The notes under the pieces: generated by a model
The model's input: the letters and a program-made list of their open reading frames with translations, nothing else
What the model was told of the DNA's origin: nothing
Database searches by the model: none
Shown: positions 18,873 through 27,153 of the stretch, piece by piece
Layout: each line of letters starts with the position of its first letter
How positions within the stretch are numbered: the first letter of the stretch is position 1
NCBI GenBank assembly: GCA_000783305.1
Contig: JROE01000002.1
Coordinates: 868,001-932,000, forward strand
Direction: 5' to 3'
Length of the DNA: 64,000 nucleotides
Source: Sphingobacteriaceae bacterium DW12
GTDB lineage: Bacteria; Bacteroidota; Bacteroidia; Sphingobacteriales; Sphingobacteriaceae
Position numbers and translations under genes: made by a program

Positions 18873-21167
18873 ATGAATATAAGCAGATACAGTCGACTGG
18901 TGCTCTCAATATGTACTTTGTACGTCACGAGCGCCGTTACAGCGCAGCCGAATAAGCAAAAGATGGATAGTTTTATTTCCGAACTAATGTCCAAAATGAC
19001 AATAGAGGAAAAAATAGGACAACTTAATCTTGTGACCGGAGGTGAGGCGACTACCGGTAGCACAGTGAGTACAGGTGTAGAGACCAAGATCAAGTCCGGT
19101 GCTATTGGTGGTGTATTCAGCATGACTAGCCCACAGCGCATCCGTGCCGCACAAGATTTGGCCGTCAAACATTCACGTCTAGGTATTCCTTTAATTTTTG
19201 GAATGGACGTGATACACGGCTACAAAACCATGTTTCCAATACCGATTGGTTTGGCATCCTCATGGGACATGAACCTTATTCGACAAACTGCTCAAATTGC
19301 AGCTACCGAAGCTACTGCAGATGGAATCAATTGGACCTTTTCGCCGATGGTAGATATCTCCAGAGACCCACGTTGGGGAAGATTTTCCGAAGGTAGTGGT
19401 GAAGACCCTTATTTAGGATCTAGAATCGCGATAGAAATGGTCAAAGGGTACCAAGGTGATGACCTAGCAGCACATAATACGCTGATGGCATGTGTGAAAC
19501 ACTTTGCTCTATATGGAGCTTCTGAAGCTGGAAGAGATTATAACAGCACAGATATGAGCTTGCATCGTATGTACAATGAGTATTTCCCTCCATACAAAGC
19601 AGCGATTGACGCCGGCGCAGGTACTGTAATGACATCCTTCAATGATATCAACGGGATGCCTGCTACGGCCAATAAATGGCTGATGACAGATGTATTACGT
19701 CAACAATGGGGATTCCAAGGAATGGTCGTGACAGACTATACGGCCATCAATGAACTCATCGATCACGGTCTGGGAGATTTGCAACAAGTATCAGCGCTTT
19801 CGTTAAAGGCCGGAGTAGATATGGATATGGTGGGAGAAGGATACTTGACAACATTGAAAAAATCTCTAAGCGAAGGAAAGGTAAGCCAAGCCGATATCGA
19901 TAGATCATGTAGACTAATATTGGAGACCAAATATAAATTAGGCTTATTTGAAGATCCATATAAATACTGTGATGTAAATCGTGCTAAAAATAACATCCTG
20001 ACTCCTGCGCACCTTGCGAAGGCGAGAGAAGTGGCTGGAAAATCATTTGTATTGCTTAAAAACGAACAACAGATACTTCCATTAGCGAAAACCGGAAAAA
20101 TTGCGCTGATAGGTCCGTTAGCCAATTCTGGATCCAACATGCCTGGAACGTGGAGCGTTAGTGCCGACTTGAATAACACACAGTCTCTAATGGCCGGAAT
20201 GAAAGAGGTATTGGGTACAAAAGTCGCGATTAACTATGCTCTAGGCAGTAACTTATTGGATGACCCCATCTATCAGGAACGCGCGACAATGTTTGGCCGT
20301 ACTATACCAAGGGATAATCGTAGCGAAGACGAACTCATCGCTGAAGCACTAAAAGCTACAGAAGGAACAGATGCCATCATCGCAGCTCTAGGTGAAAGCT
20401 CAGAAATGAGTGGAGAGAGCTCAAGCCGTACTGAAATAGGAATCCCAGGAAATCAACAACGACTTTTAAAAGCACTATTGAAAACAGGAAAACCAATTGT
20501 ACTGGTTCTTTTTACGGGCAGACCCTTGACATTGACTTGGGAGCAGGAAAATGTACCTGCCATTCTAAATACTTGGTTTGGTGGCACAGAAACAGGAAAA
20601 GCCGTGGCTGATGTACTTTTTGGAGACGTAAATCCTTCAGGAAAGCTTCCAGCCACATTCCCAAAAAATGTAGGCCAAATCCCCCTTTATTACGGTGCTA
20701 AAAATACCGGACGTCCATTGGCAAATGGCAAATGGTTTGAAAAGTTCAGATCTAATTATTTAGATGTGGACAATGAGCCTCTTTATCCTTTCGGCTATGG
20801 GTTGAGTTACTCCACATTTAAGTATGAGAATTTGAAATTGAACACAGCCGTACTGCAAGCGTCAGAAACGTTACAAGTAGAGGTAGAAGTGCAAAATACG
20901 GGAAAGTATGACGGAGAAGAAGTGGTACAATTGTACATACGTGATATCGTAGGATCATTGACCCGCCCAGTAAAAGAACTAAAAAGTTTTCAAAAAGTGG
21001 CTTTCAAAGCTGGCGAAAAAAAGACAATCACGTTTGAAATCAAAGAAGCTGATCTCAAATTCTACGATGAAAATCTAGAATTTGTTTCAGAACCGGGCGA
21101 GTTTGAAATATTCGTCGGAACGAACTCTAGAGATGTATTAAGTTCAAAATTTGAGTTAAAAAAATAA
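18873..21167 (+). CDS. bglX: Glycoside hydrolase family 3 beta-glucosidase (BglX-like)
   Basis: A 764-aa periplasmic beta-glucosidase. Signal peptide to about residue 24 (TAQ). The TIM-barrel domain has GMDVIHGYKTMFPIPIGLAS near 110-129, SPMVDISRDPRWGRFSEGSG near 157-176, CVKHFALYG near 207-215, and GFQGMVVTDYTA near 280-291 with Asp288 as the expected nucleophile. The alpha/beta sandwich domain carries ALGESSEMSGESSSR near 505-519, where the acid/base Glu is expected. A C-terminal fibronectin-III-like domain (EEVVQLYIRDIVGSLTRPVK) completes the three-domain BglX layout. Next to a GH144-type enzyme its likely job is hydrolysis of sophoro-oligosaccharides to glucose; the characterised B. thetaiotaomicron GH3 BT_3567 works on beta-1,2-linked substrates in a comparable locus (from memory). 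Confidence 0.92.
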   Translation: MNISRYSRLVLSICTLYVTSAVTAQPNKQKMDSFISELMSKMTIEEKIGQLNLVTGGEATTGSTVSTGVETKIKSGAIGGVFSMTSPQRIRAAQDLAVKHSRLGIPLIFGMDVIHGYKTMFPIPIGLASSWDMNLIRQTAQIAATEATADGINWTFSPMVDISRDPRWGRFSEGSGEDPYLGSRIAIEMVKGYQGDDLAAHNTLMACVKHFALYGASEAGRDYNSTDMSLHRMYNEYFPPYKAAIDAGAGTVMTSFNDINGMPATANKWLMTDVLRQQWGFQGMVVTDYTAINELIDHGLGDLQQVSALSLKAGVDMDMVGEGYLTTLKKSLSEGKVSQADIDRSCRLILETKYKLGLFEDPYKYCDVNRAKNNILTPAHLAKAREVAGKSFVLLKNEQQILPLAKTGKIALIGPLANSGSNMPGTWSVSADLNNTQSLMAGMKEVLGTKVAINYALGSNLLDDPIYQERATMFGRTIPRDNRSEDELIAEALKATEGTDAIIAALGESSEMSGESSSRTEIGIPGNQQRLLKALLKTGKPIVLVLFTGRPLTLTWEQENVPAILNTWFGGTETGKAVADVLFGDVNPSGKLPATFPKNVGQIPLYYGAKNTGRPLANGKWFEKFRSNYLDVDNEPLYPFGYGLSYSTFKYENLKLNTAVLQASETLQVEVEVQNTGKYDGEEVVQLYIRDIVGSLTRPVKELKSFQKVAFKAGEKKTITFEIKEADLKFYDENLEFVSEPGEFEIFVGTNSRDVLSSKFELKK

Positions 21168-21173
21168 AAATTG

Positions 21174-21297
21174 GAGGCTGTCTAAAAGTGTCCATGATAT
21201 CCCCCTAGGCTTGGTCAGGACCGATATTTACCTCACCAAGGACATTTTATACCGAAATGCAATGTGACCAGCATAGTGGCATTTTTTAGACAGCTTC
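21174..21297. mobile_element. MITE-like inverted-repeat element at the PUL end
   Basis: A segment of about 125 bp with ends GAGGCTGTCTAAAAG and (inverted) GAAGCTGTCTAAAA; 11 bp (GCTGTCTAAAA, 21177-21187 and 21284-21294) match perfectly. Such 'GxCTGTCTAAAA' ends are common for insertion-sequence termini. The interior has no ORF and further self-complementarity (AAGTGTCC with GGACATTTT; CTTGGT with ACCAAG). It ends in a T/C tract, so it may double as the terminator of the GH3 gene. I saw no second copy in this window and no clear target-site duplication. Confidence 0.45.
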
Positions 21298-21348
21298 TTT
21301 TTTCCCCCTATGATACCCCGAATCGAAAAACGGAGATTCGGAGATACC

Positions 21349-22095
21349 TTACGCAATATATAAGTCAGTCTGATATTTGAACAGCAGCTTATTTCCGACA
21401 GCATACTCCTCAAAAAGGGCACTAAGACCATGGAAGAGTTTTTTACTCGTGCTCTCTTCGTTCGGAAAATAGGAAGAAGATCTCGCCCTACCAAAGAAAG
21501 CCTTGAGGTCAAAAGTCTGTTCATTTTGGATCGATATACGCCGAAATGTTCTCGGTTCGAAAAACTTTCCAATTTGATTGTCGGTAATATTTTTTTGCGT
21601 CACCGTTTTATATTCAGATATATGTTTCATCAGAAAGTTTTCGTAATCATTCTGAAAAGCATCTTCAGGATCTCGCTGATTCCAGACCAAAACAATATGC
21701 CCGTCGTCCTTAAGGATACGGTTGAACTCAAGTTTCGATCGCTCCATATCAAACCAATGAAAAGCCTGCCCCGCAAATACCAAATCCACACAATCCTCAT
21801 CTATCTTGGTATCTTCTGCAGAAGCATTGACTGCTATAAAATTCCTGTTCTTTTTAAAATGATGAATTGAAGCTTCGCGCATAGCGCGGTTTGGCTCGAC
21901 TCCAAAGATATTATTTCCATTGTCAACAAACAATTTCGAAGACAATCCCGTACCACTTCCGATATCGGCTACAAGCCAATCCTTGTTGAATCCAATGGTC
22001 TCGCTTAAGATTTTAAGTATTTGGTGGGGATAATTAGGTCTATATTTTTCATAGTCTACTACACGATCTGTAAATCTATCAACGGATTTCTTCAT
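21349..22095 (-). CDS. Class I SAM-dependent methyltransferase
   Basis: A 248-aa soluble methyltransferase. SAM-binding motif I is VADIGSGTGLSS near 42-53, the acidic end of beta2 is GVEPNRAM near 65-72, followed by ASAEDTKIDEDCVDLVFAGQ near 90-109 and the post-motif FHWFD. This layout resembles the methyltransferase_11 group. The C-terminal part (FGRARSSSYFPNE) is seen in similar proteins of unknown substrate. It lies 13 nt downstream of radC on the same strand and is probably cotranscribed. Substrate cannot be inferred. Confidence 0.85.
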   Translation of the reverse strand: MKKSVDRFTDRVVDYEKYRPNYPHQILKILSETIGFNKDWLVADIGSGTGLSSKLFVDNGNNIFGVEPNRAMREASIHHFKKNRNFIAVNASAEDTKIDEDCVDLVFAGQAFHWFDMERSKLEFNRILKDDGHIVLVWNQRDPEDAFQNDYENFLMKHISEYKTVTQKNITDNQIGKFFEPRTFRRISIQNEQTFDLKAFFGRARSSSYFPNEESTSKKLFHGLSALFEEYAVGNKLLFKYQTDLYIA

Positions 22096-22108
22096 TTGTC
22101 TAATTCTT

Positions 22109-22798
22109 TTAATCTAGTAACCCAGCATCTCGAAAGCTAAAGTAACCATTATCCGTAAAAATAATATGGTCATTTACATGTATATCCATCATTGACGCCC
22201 CACTGACAATTTTCTTAGTCAATTGTTCATCCGCTTTGCTAGGTTTCAACGTTCCAGATGGATGATTATGGATTAGAATAATGGAATAAGCACCGCAGGT
22301 CAACGCATTTCGAAGAACACTACGAACATCGACAGGAGTAAAGTCATTCCCCCCCTTACCTATTAACTGTTGTTCTAGCACCTTACATCCTTTCGTTAAA
22401 TACAATACCCAGAACTCCTCGTGCATCAAATCTTGCAATTGAGACCTAAAAAAATCATAAACGCGCTTACTGCTATTCAAAAAAGGTTTGGCTGGTTGCA
22501 CAACGTCTTTTCTTCGACGGCCCAATTCCATCGCTGCGATAATGGAAATCGCCTTAGCCTCACCTATTCCTTTATATTTACAAAGGTCTCGGATTTCCAT
22601 TCGAGATAAGGAAGTCAAATCATTATTTAGGTCTGCAAGCACCCGCTTGCAAAGTTCGACAGAGGTTTCATCTCTCGAACCCGAGCCAATTAATATAGCT
22701 AATAACTCGGCATCCGTAAGAAATCGTCTTCCTTTCTCGAGCAATTTTTCACGAGGGCGATCAGCCACCGCCCAATCTTTTATAACCAACTTATTCAT
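22109..22798 (-). CDS. radC: RadC family JAB-domain protein
   Basis: A 229-aa protein with an N-terminal helix-hairpin-helix UPF0758 region (DRPREKLLEKGRRFLTDAEL; later LCKYKGIGEAKAISI) and a C-terminal JAB/MPN metalloprotease-like domain with the zinc motif IHNHPSGTLKPSKADEQ near 176-192. Length and motifs are standard for RadC. Despite the name a repair role is doubtful; members are implicated in recombination or competence-related processes, and biochemical activity is not settled. Divergent from the cyclophilin gene. Confidence 0.93.
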   Translation of the reverse strand: MNKLVIKDWAVADRPREKLLEKGRRFLTDAELLAILIGSGSRDETSVELCKRVLADLNNDLTSLSRMEIRDLCKYKGIGEAKAISIIAAMELGRRRKDVVQPAKPFLNSSKRVYDFFRSQLQDLMHEEFWVLYLTKGCKVLEQQLIGKGGNDFTPVDVRSVLRNALTCGAYSIILIHNHPSGTLKPSKADEQLTKKIVSGASMMDIHVNDHIIFTDNGYFSFRDAGLLD

Positions 22799-22919
22799 AA
22801 TCCAGGTTTACTTCGATTAATAAAGATAAATATACCTTAAAATCCTCTCCTTCTAAAATATTTAAAATCGAATATCCAAGAAGAAGTTCTTTGCACTTTT
22901 CCAAGTCGCTACAAAATCT

Positions 22920-22927
22920 TATCTTTG
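22920..22927 (+). promoter_or_regulatory. -7 element of the cyclophilin promoter
   Basis: TATCTTTG, an exact TAnnTTTG match, 24 nt before the ATG at 22952. A TTG at 22891-22893 is 26 nt upstream, a little far for a -33 element. Confidence 0.5.
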
Positions 22928-22951
22928 TAATCCAAAAAATATATCACTGAT

Positions 22952-23410
22952 ATGAGTAAAGCGATTATTAAAACAGAAAAAGGCGACATGACTGTGCAAT
23001 TTTACACAGCGGATGCTCCAAATACAGTTGCAAATTTTGTAAAATTAGCTAAATCTGGCTATTACGATGGATTGGCTTTCCATCGCGTTTTACCTGACTT
23101 TGTCATTCAAGGAGGATGTCCTAATTCTAAAGAAGGTGCTTCCGGAATTCCGGGTACTGGTGGTCCAGGTTATAAAATTGACTGTGAACTTACGGGAGAA
23201 AATCAATACCACGATCGTGGAGTCCTTTCCATGGCACATGCGGGACGCAACACTGGAGGTTCACAATTCTTCATCTGCCATAGCCGCAACAATACTGCAC
23301 ATTTAGACCGCAATCACACCTGCTTTGGTAAAGTCATCGAGAATGTTGATGTTGTAGACGATATCCGTCAAGGCGATCGCATTCTGAGTATTGAAGTAAT
23401 TGAAGATTAA
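22952..23410 (+). CDS. ppiB: Peptidyl-prolyl cis-trans isomerase, cyclophilin type
   Basis: A 152-aa cyclophilin without signal peptide, so cytoplasmic. Visible blocks are [20 protein letters not shown] near 32-51, [13 protein letters not shown] near 55-67, and the active-site region [20 protein letters not shown] near 96-115. FHR, QFFI and the final CFGKV match the catalytic groove. It accelerates proline isomerisation during folding. The DUF5606 gene follows after 24 nt, probably in one operon. Confidence 0.95.
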   Translation: MSKAIIKTEKGDMTVQFYTADAPNTVANFVKLAKSGYYDGLAFHRVLPDFVIQGGCPNSKEGASGIPGTGGPGYKIDCELTGENQYHDRGVLSMAHAGRNTGGSQFFICHSRNNTAHLDRNHTCFGKVIENVDVVDDIRQGDRILSIEVIED

Positions 23411-23434
23411 TTTTTCAGAACGAACACTATCAAA

Positions 23435-23839
23435 ATGAATTTAAGAGCATTAGTATCTGTAACAGGAAAACCAGGATTATTCAAGTTAATCGGACAAAAT
23501 AAAGGTGGATTTATTCTAGAAACACTAGACAACGCGAAAATTAAATCGGTTGTAAACCTGTCTACTACTAAAATGGCGACTTTGGAAGATATCACCATTT
23601 ATGGAGAAGAGGAAGAAATAAGATTACTTGATGTTTTCGAGAATATTAAGGCAAAAGGAAGCAACACACCTGATGGGAAAGCAAGTGGTGATACATTACG
23701 TGAATTTTTCCGTGAAGTGGCCCCTGGACATGACGAATCAAGGGTTTACACCTCAGATATCAAAAAAATCATTAGTTGGTATACCATCATCAAAGAACTT
23801 CCCTTATTTGAAGAAGAAGCTCCGGCTCCCTTGGCATAG
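23435..23839 (+). CDS. DUF5606-family conserved Bacteroidota protein
   Basis: A 134-aa soluble protein, recognised as the Bacteroidota-restricted DUF5606 type. The N-terminal small beta domain (ALVSVTGKPGLFKLIGQNKG, FILETLDN, MATLEDITIY) is followed by a helical C-terminal part (GDTLREFFREVAPGHDESRV, DIKKIISWY) and an acidic/proline tail. No function is known. The N-terminal fold is reminiscent of small nucleic-acid-binding beta barrels, which is speculation. Its position directly after the cyclophilin gene and before a strong terminator suggests a two-gene unit. Confidence 0.8.
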   Translation: MNLRALVSVTGKPGLFKLIGQNKGGFILETLDNAKIKSVVNLSTTKMATLEDITIYGEEEEIRLLDVFENIKAKGSNTPDGKASGDTLREFFREVAPGHDESRVYTSDIKKIISWYTIIKELPLFEEEAPAPLA

Positions 23840-23864
23840 CCTATTTGAAGCACCTCTGAGCTGT

Positions 23865-23899
23865 AAAGGCGATCTATTGTCCATAGATCGCCTTTCTTT
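23865..23899 (+). terminator. Terminator after the cyclophilin-DUF5606 unit
   Basis: A 13-bp perfect stem, AAAGGCGATCTAT (23865-23877) and its complement (23883-23895), loop TGTCC, then CTTTA. The remaining sequence to 24137 holds no recognisable feature. Confidence 0.85.
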
Positions 23900-24137
23900 A
23901 TTTATAGAAAATAAAAAATCGGATCATTCTCTAGGGATAAATATGCTAATATAACCCCTCCTCTCCAGATATTGCCTTTAAGGCCCCCAAAATCTACCCT
24001 ATCTTAATTTTCTACCGACTACTTTCCATAGTTTACCGAGTTTTCGACAGGACTCACCCAATAACTATGGCATGAAATTGCTATGCATGCTACTTTTGAA
24101 TCAAACAATTAACAACAACATCCAAAAATCTAATACT

Positions 24138-24575
24138 ATGAAAAATCTAATCAAGACCCTAGCTTTATTCCTATGCATAGCCCTATCATCAAGCGCATGG
24201 GCGATGCCAAAAAAGAAGCCTCTAAAAAATCACAGTGCGAACGATGCAATTAATAGCTACATTGAAAGTACAACCCAAGGCAATACTGTTGGCATTGAAA
24301 ATCTATTCACCGATCATTTCTTCCAAACGATATCCACTCCAGCTAAAGTCGAAACCCACAAAAGACAAGATTTGATTGCATATCTAAAAAGTCAAAAAGG
24401 ATACATCCAAAACTGCCAAACCAATTATAGCATATTGGAAAAAAACGATAACTGCGCAATTGCCAAAATCACACTGCAATACAAGAATTTCTCAAAAGTG
24501 GAATATGTGACCATATGCAGTGATGGAGAAACATGGAAAGTTAGCCAAATTGTGACTTCCTATCCTAAAAAATAA
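24138..24575 (+). CDS. Secreted NTF2-like (lumazine-binding-type) protein
   Basis: A 145-aa exported protein: signal peptide MKNLIKTLALFLCIALSSS ending AWA near residue 22, then a single domain. The pattern 'ANDAINSYIESTTQGN...IENLFTDHFFQT' followed by strands with DNCAIAKITLQY and a final GETWKVSQIVTSYP is that of the putative lumazine-binding/NTF2-like fold. Such secreted single-domain proteins are common in Bacteroidota and have no known catalytic role. An in-frame ATG at 24072 would add 22 residues before the signal peptide and is unlikely. Monocistronic, convergent with the radical SAM gene. Confidence 0.7.
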   Translation: MKNLIKTLALFLCIALSSSAWAMPKKKPLKNHSANDAINSYIESTTQGNTVGIENLFTDHFFQTISTPAKVETHKRQDLIAYLKSQKGYIQNCQTNYSILEKNDNCAIAKITLQYKNFSKVEYVTICSDGETWKVSQIVTSYPKK

Positions 24576-24632
24576 TTAGATGAAAGATTGATAAACAGGA
24601 AAAATAAATCTATACACATTCAATCAGGAAAA

Positions 24633-24669
24633 ATAAATGTCCAAAACAAAAATTTTTGGACATTTATTA
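24633..24669. terminator. Bidirectional terminator
   Basis: A 15-bp perfect stem (AATAAATGTCCAAAA, 24633-24647, with 24655-24669) with a 7-nt loop, flanked by A/T tracts on both sides, between the convergent NTF2-like and radical SAM genes. Confidence 0.75.
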
Positions 24670-24691
24670 TGAGAATAGATAAGAACCACAT

Positions 24692-25756
24692 CTAAAAAAG
24701 CCTCAGCTGCTTCCCTTTATTCGGAGTACAAAATAAATCGGTCCGTAGTTTAGGCATATTTGCTTCCCCCATATATCTTTTTACACTAAGAGCAAAGAGA
24801 CCTCGTATGCTTTCCGCTAAATTCCCCTCTCCCTTTATTCTTCTACCGAATTCACTATCGCTGATTTTACCTCCATGGCATTCAGCTATTCCGTGGAGTA
24901 CCTTCTCTGCACGATCTGGATAATTTTTCACCAACCAATCTTTAAATATGTCACCTATTGCACCATTCAACCGGACAATAGTATAACTGGCAGATTTAGC
25001 CCCAACCTCTGCCGCACTTTTGATAAGAGCAGGCATCTCTTCACTGTTAATCCCTGGCACTATCGGGGCAACCATCAGCATCACGGGTACATTTATCTTC
25101 GAAAGCGAGGCTATCAGTCCAAGCCTCGCTTGAGCTGTCACCGTCCGAGGTTCCATTTTCTGCCTCACCTCTTCACGCAGTGAATTAATGGTTACTGCCA
25201 CAGATATAAGCTTCAATTTGGCCAATTGCTGGATAATATCCAAGTCGCGCATCATCAACACATTTTTACTAATAATGGATACAGGATGTCGATACTTTAA
25301 CATGACCTCCAGAATGGACCTGGTGATTTTAAGCTTTCGCTCAATAGGTTGGTAGCAGTCTGTATTTCCAGATAACATGATGGTTGAAGGAATATAATGA
25401 GGTTTATTAAATTCTAGTTCCAAAAGATTCGCAGCATCATACTTCACTAATATCTTGCGCTCAAAATCTAGCCCTGGGCTGTAACCCCAATACTGATGTG
25501 CATTGCGCGCATAGCAATAAATACAGCCGTGTTCACAACCTTGATATGGATTAACTGACCTCAAAAACCGTAAATCTGGACTATCGGTTGTCGAGATGAT
25601 AGATTTAGGATATGTAGGAATAAGCTGCGTATCCCCACTTTCCAAGAAAGGTTCGTCAAGCCCTTCAATATGCTCTTGGACGTACTTATTTTGAAAGAAT
25701 TTGTTGTGCGGATTCATCTGCGCGCCCCGCCCCTTGAAATAGCTATCCTTTTCCAT
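24692..25756 (-). CDS. PA0069/SplB-like radical SAM protein
   Basis: A 354-aa radical SAM enzyme. The iron-sulphur cluster motif is CEHGCIYCYARN (CxxxCxxC) near 76-87, preceded by SVNPYQG. SGNTDCYQPIE near 128-138 and the VSIISKNVLMMRDLD block are family marks. The PA0069/Rv2578c group is related to spore photoproduct lyase, but members are widespread in non-spore-formers and their reaction is unknown. A tail of basic and Gly residues (NKGKQLRLF) ends the protein. The start codon lies inside a perfect 39-bp dyad described separately. An alternative start is Met14. Confidence 0.85.
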   Translation of the reverse strand: MEKDSYFKGRGAQMNPHNKFFQNKYVQEHIEGLDEPFLESGDTQLIPTYPKSIISTTDSPDLRFLRSVNPYQGCEHGCIYCYARNAHQYWGYSPGLDFERKILVKYDAANLLELEFNKPHYIPSTIMLSGNTDCYQPIERKLKITRSILEVMLKYRHPVSIISKNVLMMRDLDIIQQLAKLKLISVAVTINSLREEVRQKMEPRTVTAQARLGLIASLSKINVPVMLMVAPIVPGINSEEMPALIKSAAEVGAKSASYTIVRLNGAIGDIFKDWLVKNYPDRAEKVLHGIAECHGGKISDSEFGRRIKGEGNLAESIRGLFALSVKRYMGEANMPKLRTDLFCTPNKGKQLRLF

Positions 25757-25793
25757 GCATAAAAATACTAAAATAATTAGTATTTTTATGCAT
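25755..25793. promoter_or_regulatory. Perfect 17-bp dyad over the radical SAM start codon
   Basis: ATGCATAAAAATACTAA (25755-25771), spacer AATAA, then its exact complement (25777-25793). It contains the radical SAM start codon (25754-25756) at one edge and ends 2 nt before the stop codon of the upstream esterase gene. The downstream side reads GGAAAAGG on the coding strand, not a T tract, so it is not a standard terminator. It could be a protein operator or an mRNA hairpin hiding the start. Confidence 0.65.
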
Positions 25794-25795
25794 AT

Positions 25796-26500
25796 TTATT
25801 CTTTCACATGCTTAAACATCCAGTCGTAAATATCATCTGCATGAAAGAGTCGCTCTACACTGCCATGGTTACCGCCTGAAATAATGGTGAGTGTGACGTT
25901 TGCATCAGGATCGGCCTTTTTTATAGCATTAACAATTTTTTTGGACTCAGACATCGGCACAATCCTATCCTTATTGCCATGCTGTATCCATAGAGGTACT
26001 TTTGTTAGATTCTGGGCGTAGCTCAATGTTCCTCCTCCACATATCGCAACTGCAGCAGCGACCCTATCCGGATACTTTCCAGCAACGTCCATCGTGCCAT
26101 ACCCGCCCATACTCATTCCTGCAACATACACTCTCGAGCTGTCGGCTTTGTATTTTTCAATCGTATAGTCCACTACTTCCATTACTTTATCAGGGTCCCA
26201 CCCTCCTTTGGACTGGGGAGCAATGACAATTGCTGGTACTTGTTGTCCTTTTGCCATTGCATACAACACACCATATCTCGTGACACGATTAAGATTGGTA
26301 CCAGACAAACTCCTTCCATGCAGAAAAACCAAAATCGGTGGATTATTGTCCAAAATCTCTTGACTAGGCAGTTGAATCATAAAAGGGTAATCGGTCTCTC
26401 CTGTAACCGGGGTGGGTTGTGCATGGCAGTAAAGACCAGTAACAACAATTAAACATAATAAAGAAATAGCAGATCGAATTCCTGTTTGCATATGTATCAT
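25796..26500 (-). CDS. Secreted alpha/beta hydrolase (predicted esterase)
   Basis: A 234-aa exported hydrolase. The signal peptide ends near CHAQ (residue 28). The core has LVFLHGRSLSG near 57-67 (oxyanion hole), the nucleophile elbow VAGMSMGGYG near 126-135 with Ser130, an acid in WIQHGNKDRIVPMSESK near 170-186, and His in ISGGNHGSVERLF near the C-terminus. This is the phospholipase/carboxylesterase or dienelactone-hydrolase-like layout. Substrate unknown. ATG at 26500 or 26491 may start translation. The radical SAM gene follows on the same strand with the 17-bp dyad between them. Confidence 0.85.
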   Translation of the reverse strand: MIHMQTGIRSAISLLCLIVVTGLYCHAQPTPVTGETDYPFMIQLPSQEILDNNPPILVFLHGRSLSGTNLNRVTRYGVLYAMAKGQQVPAIVIAPQSKGGWDPDKVMEVVDYTIEKYKADSSRVYVAGMSMGGYGTMDVAGKYPDRVAAAVAICGGGTLSYAQNLTKVPLWIQHGNKDRIVPMSESKKIVNAIKKADPDANVTLTIISGGNHGSVERLFHADDIYDWMFKHVKE

Positions 26501-26622
26501 ATTGAATCGCTAAAATACAAACTCTCGCAGATTATTAATACAAGTTCTAAATAGATTTTTTTCGGATGTAATACAGATAGCATCGTTTATTTTTACATTA
26601 ATATTACAAACAAAACCTCAAT

Positions 26623-27036
26623 ATGATTCGATTTAAAAAGACAATAATTGTAGCTGCCATTTTCACACCAGCAATTACCCTAGCAGCTTTTATTCCAACT
26701 CAACACCCAACGCAGGAAAAAAAAGCAACTAACCTTAAAGTATTGCCAAAAAACATTAGCAATGAAGAACTGGACAAGGTTATGGATGAATTTAAAGTGG
26801 CTCTAGGTGTCAAATGCAACTTCTGTCATGTAAAAAGCACTACCGACCCCAAACGAATGGATTTTGCAAGTGATGGAAACCCACATAAGGAAGTAGCTCG
26901 ATCGATGATGAAAATGACCATGCAGATTAACAAAAAACATTTCAAAAATAGGGACGAAAAAACCGGTCAGATTGCTCAAATTTCATGCATGACCTGTCAC
27001 AACGGTAAAGAACACCCTTATTTAGTCTCCAAATAA
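26623..27036 (+). CDS. Dihaem c-type cytochrome (CytoC_RC-like)
   Basis: A 137-aa exported protein with two haem c attachment motifs, CNFCH (65-69) and CMTCH (122-126). The N-terminal hydrophobic stretch (residues 7-24) is a signal peptide or anchor. KNISNEELDKVMDEFKVALG and PHKEVARSMMKMTMQIN are typical of the small Bacteroidota proteins related to the photosynthetic reaction-centre cytochrome subunit domain. It should transfer electrons in the periplasm, partner unknown. Monocistronic between an unannotated 5' region and a terminator. Confidence 0.88.
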   Translation: MIRFKKTIIVAAIFTPAITLAAFIPTQHPTQEKKATNLKVLPKNISNEELDKVMDEFKVALGVKCNFCHVKSTTDPKRMDFASDGNPHKEVARSMMKMTMQINKKHFKNRDEKTGQIAQISCMTCHNGKEHPYLVSK

Positions 27037-27102
27037 AAAAATCTTGCCACCATAGCTATATGGATATACAAATAGATATTCTTAAAAACATTGAGCAAAT
27101 AT

Positions 27103-27153
27103 ACATTAAAGTAAACGAGAGGAACTCCCTACTCCTCTCGTCTACTTTAATGT
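27103..27153. terminator. Bidirectional terminator overlapping the esterase stop
   Basis: A 21-bp stem with one mismatch (27103-27123 with 27133-27153) and a 9-nt loop. The right arm overlaps the last codons of the convergent esterase gene (stop at 27147). Confidence 0.7.

Noticed and set aside
19763..20179. 138-aa ORF antisense to GH3
   Set aside because: Shadow of the GH3 frame.
21430..21870. 146-aa ORF antisense to the methyltransferase
   Set aside because: The methyltransferase frame has clear SAM motifs; this one has none.
23628..23954. 108-aa ORF overlapping DUF5606 and its terminator
   Set aside because: Runs through the terminator hairpin and overlaps a conserved gene in another frame.
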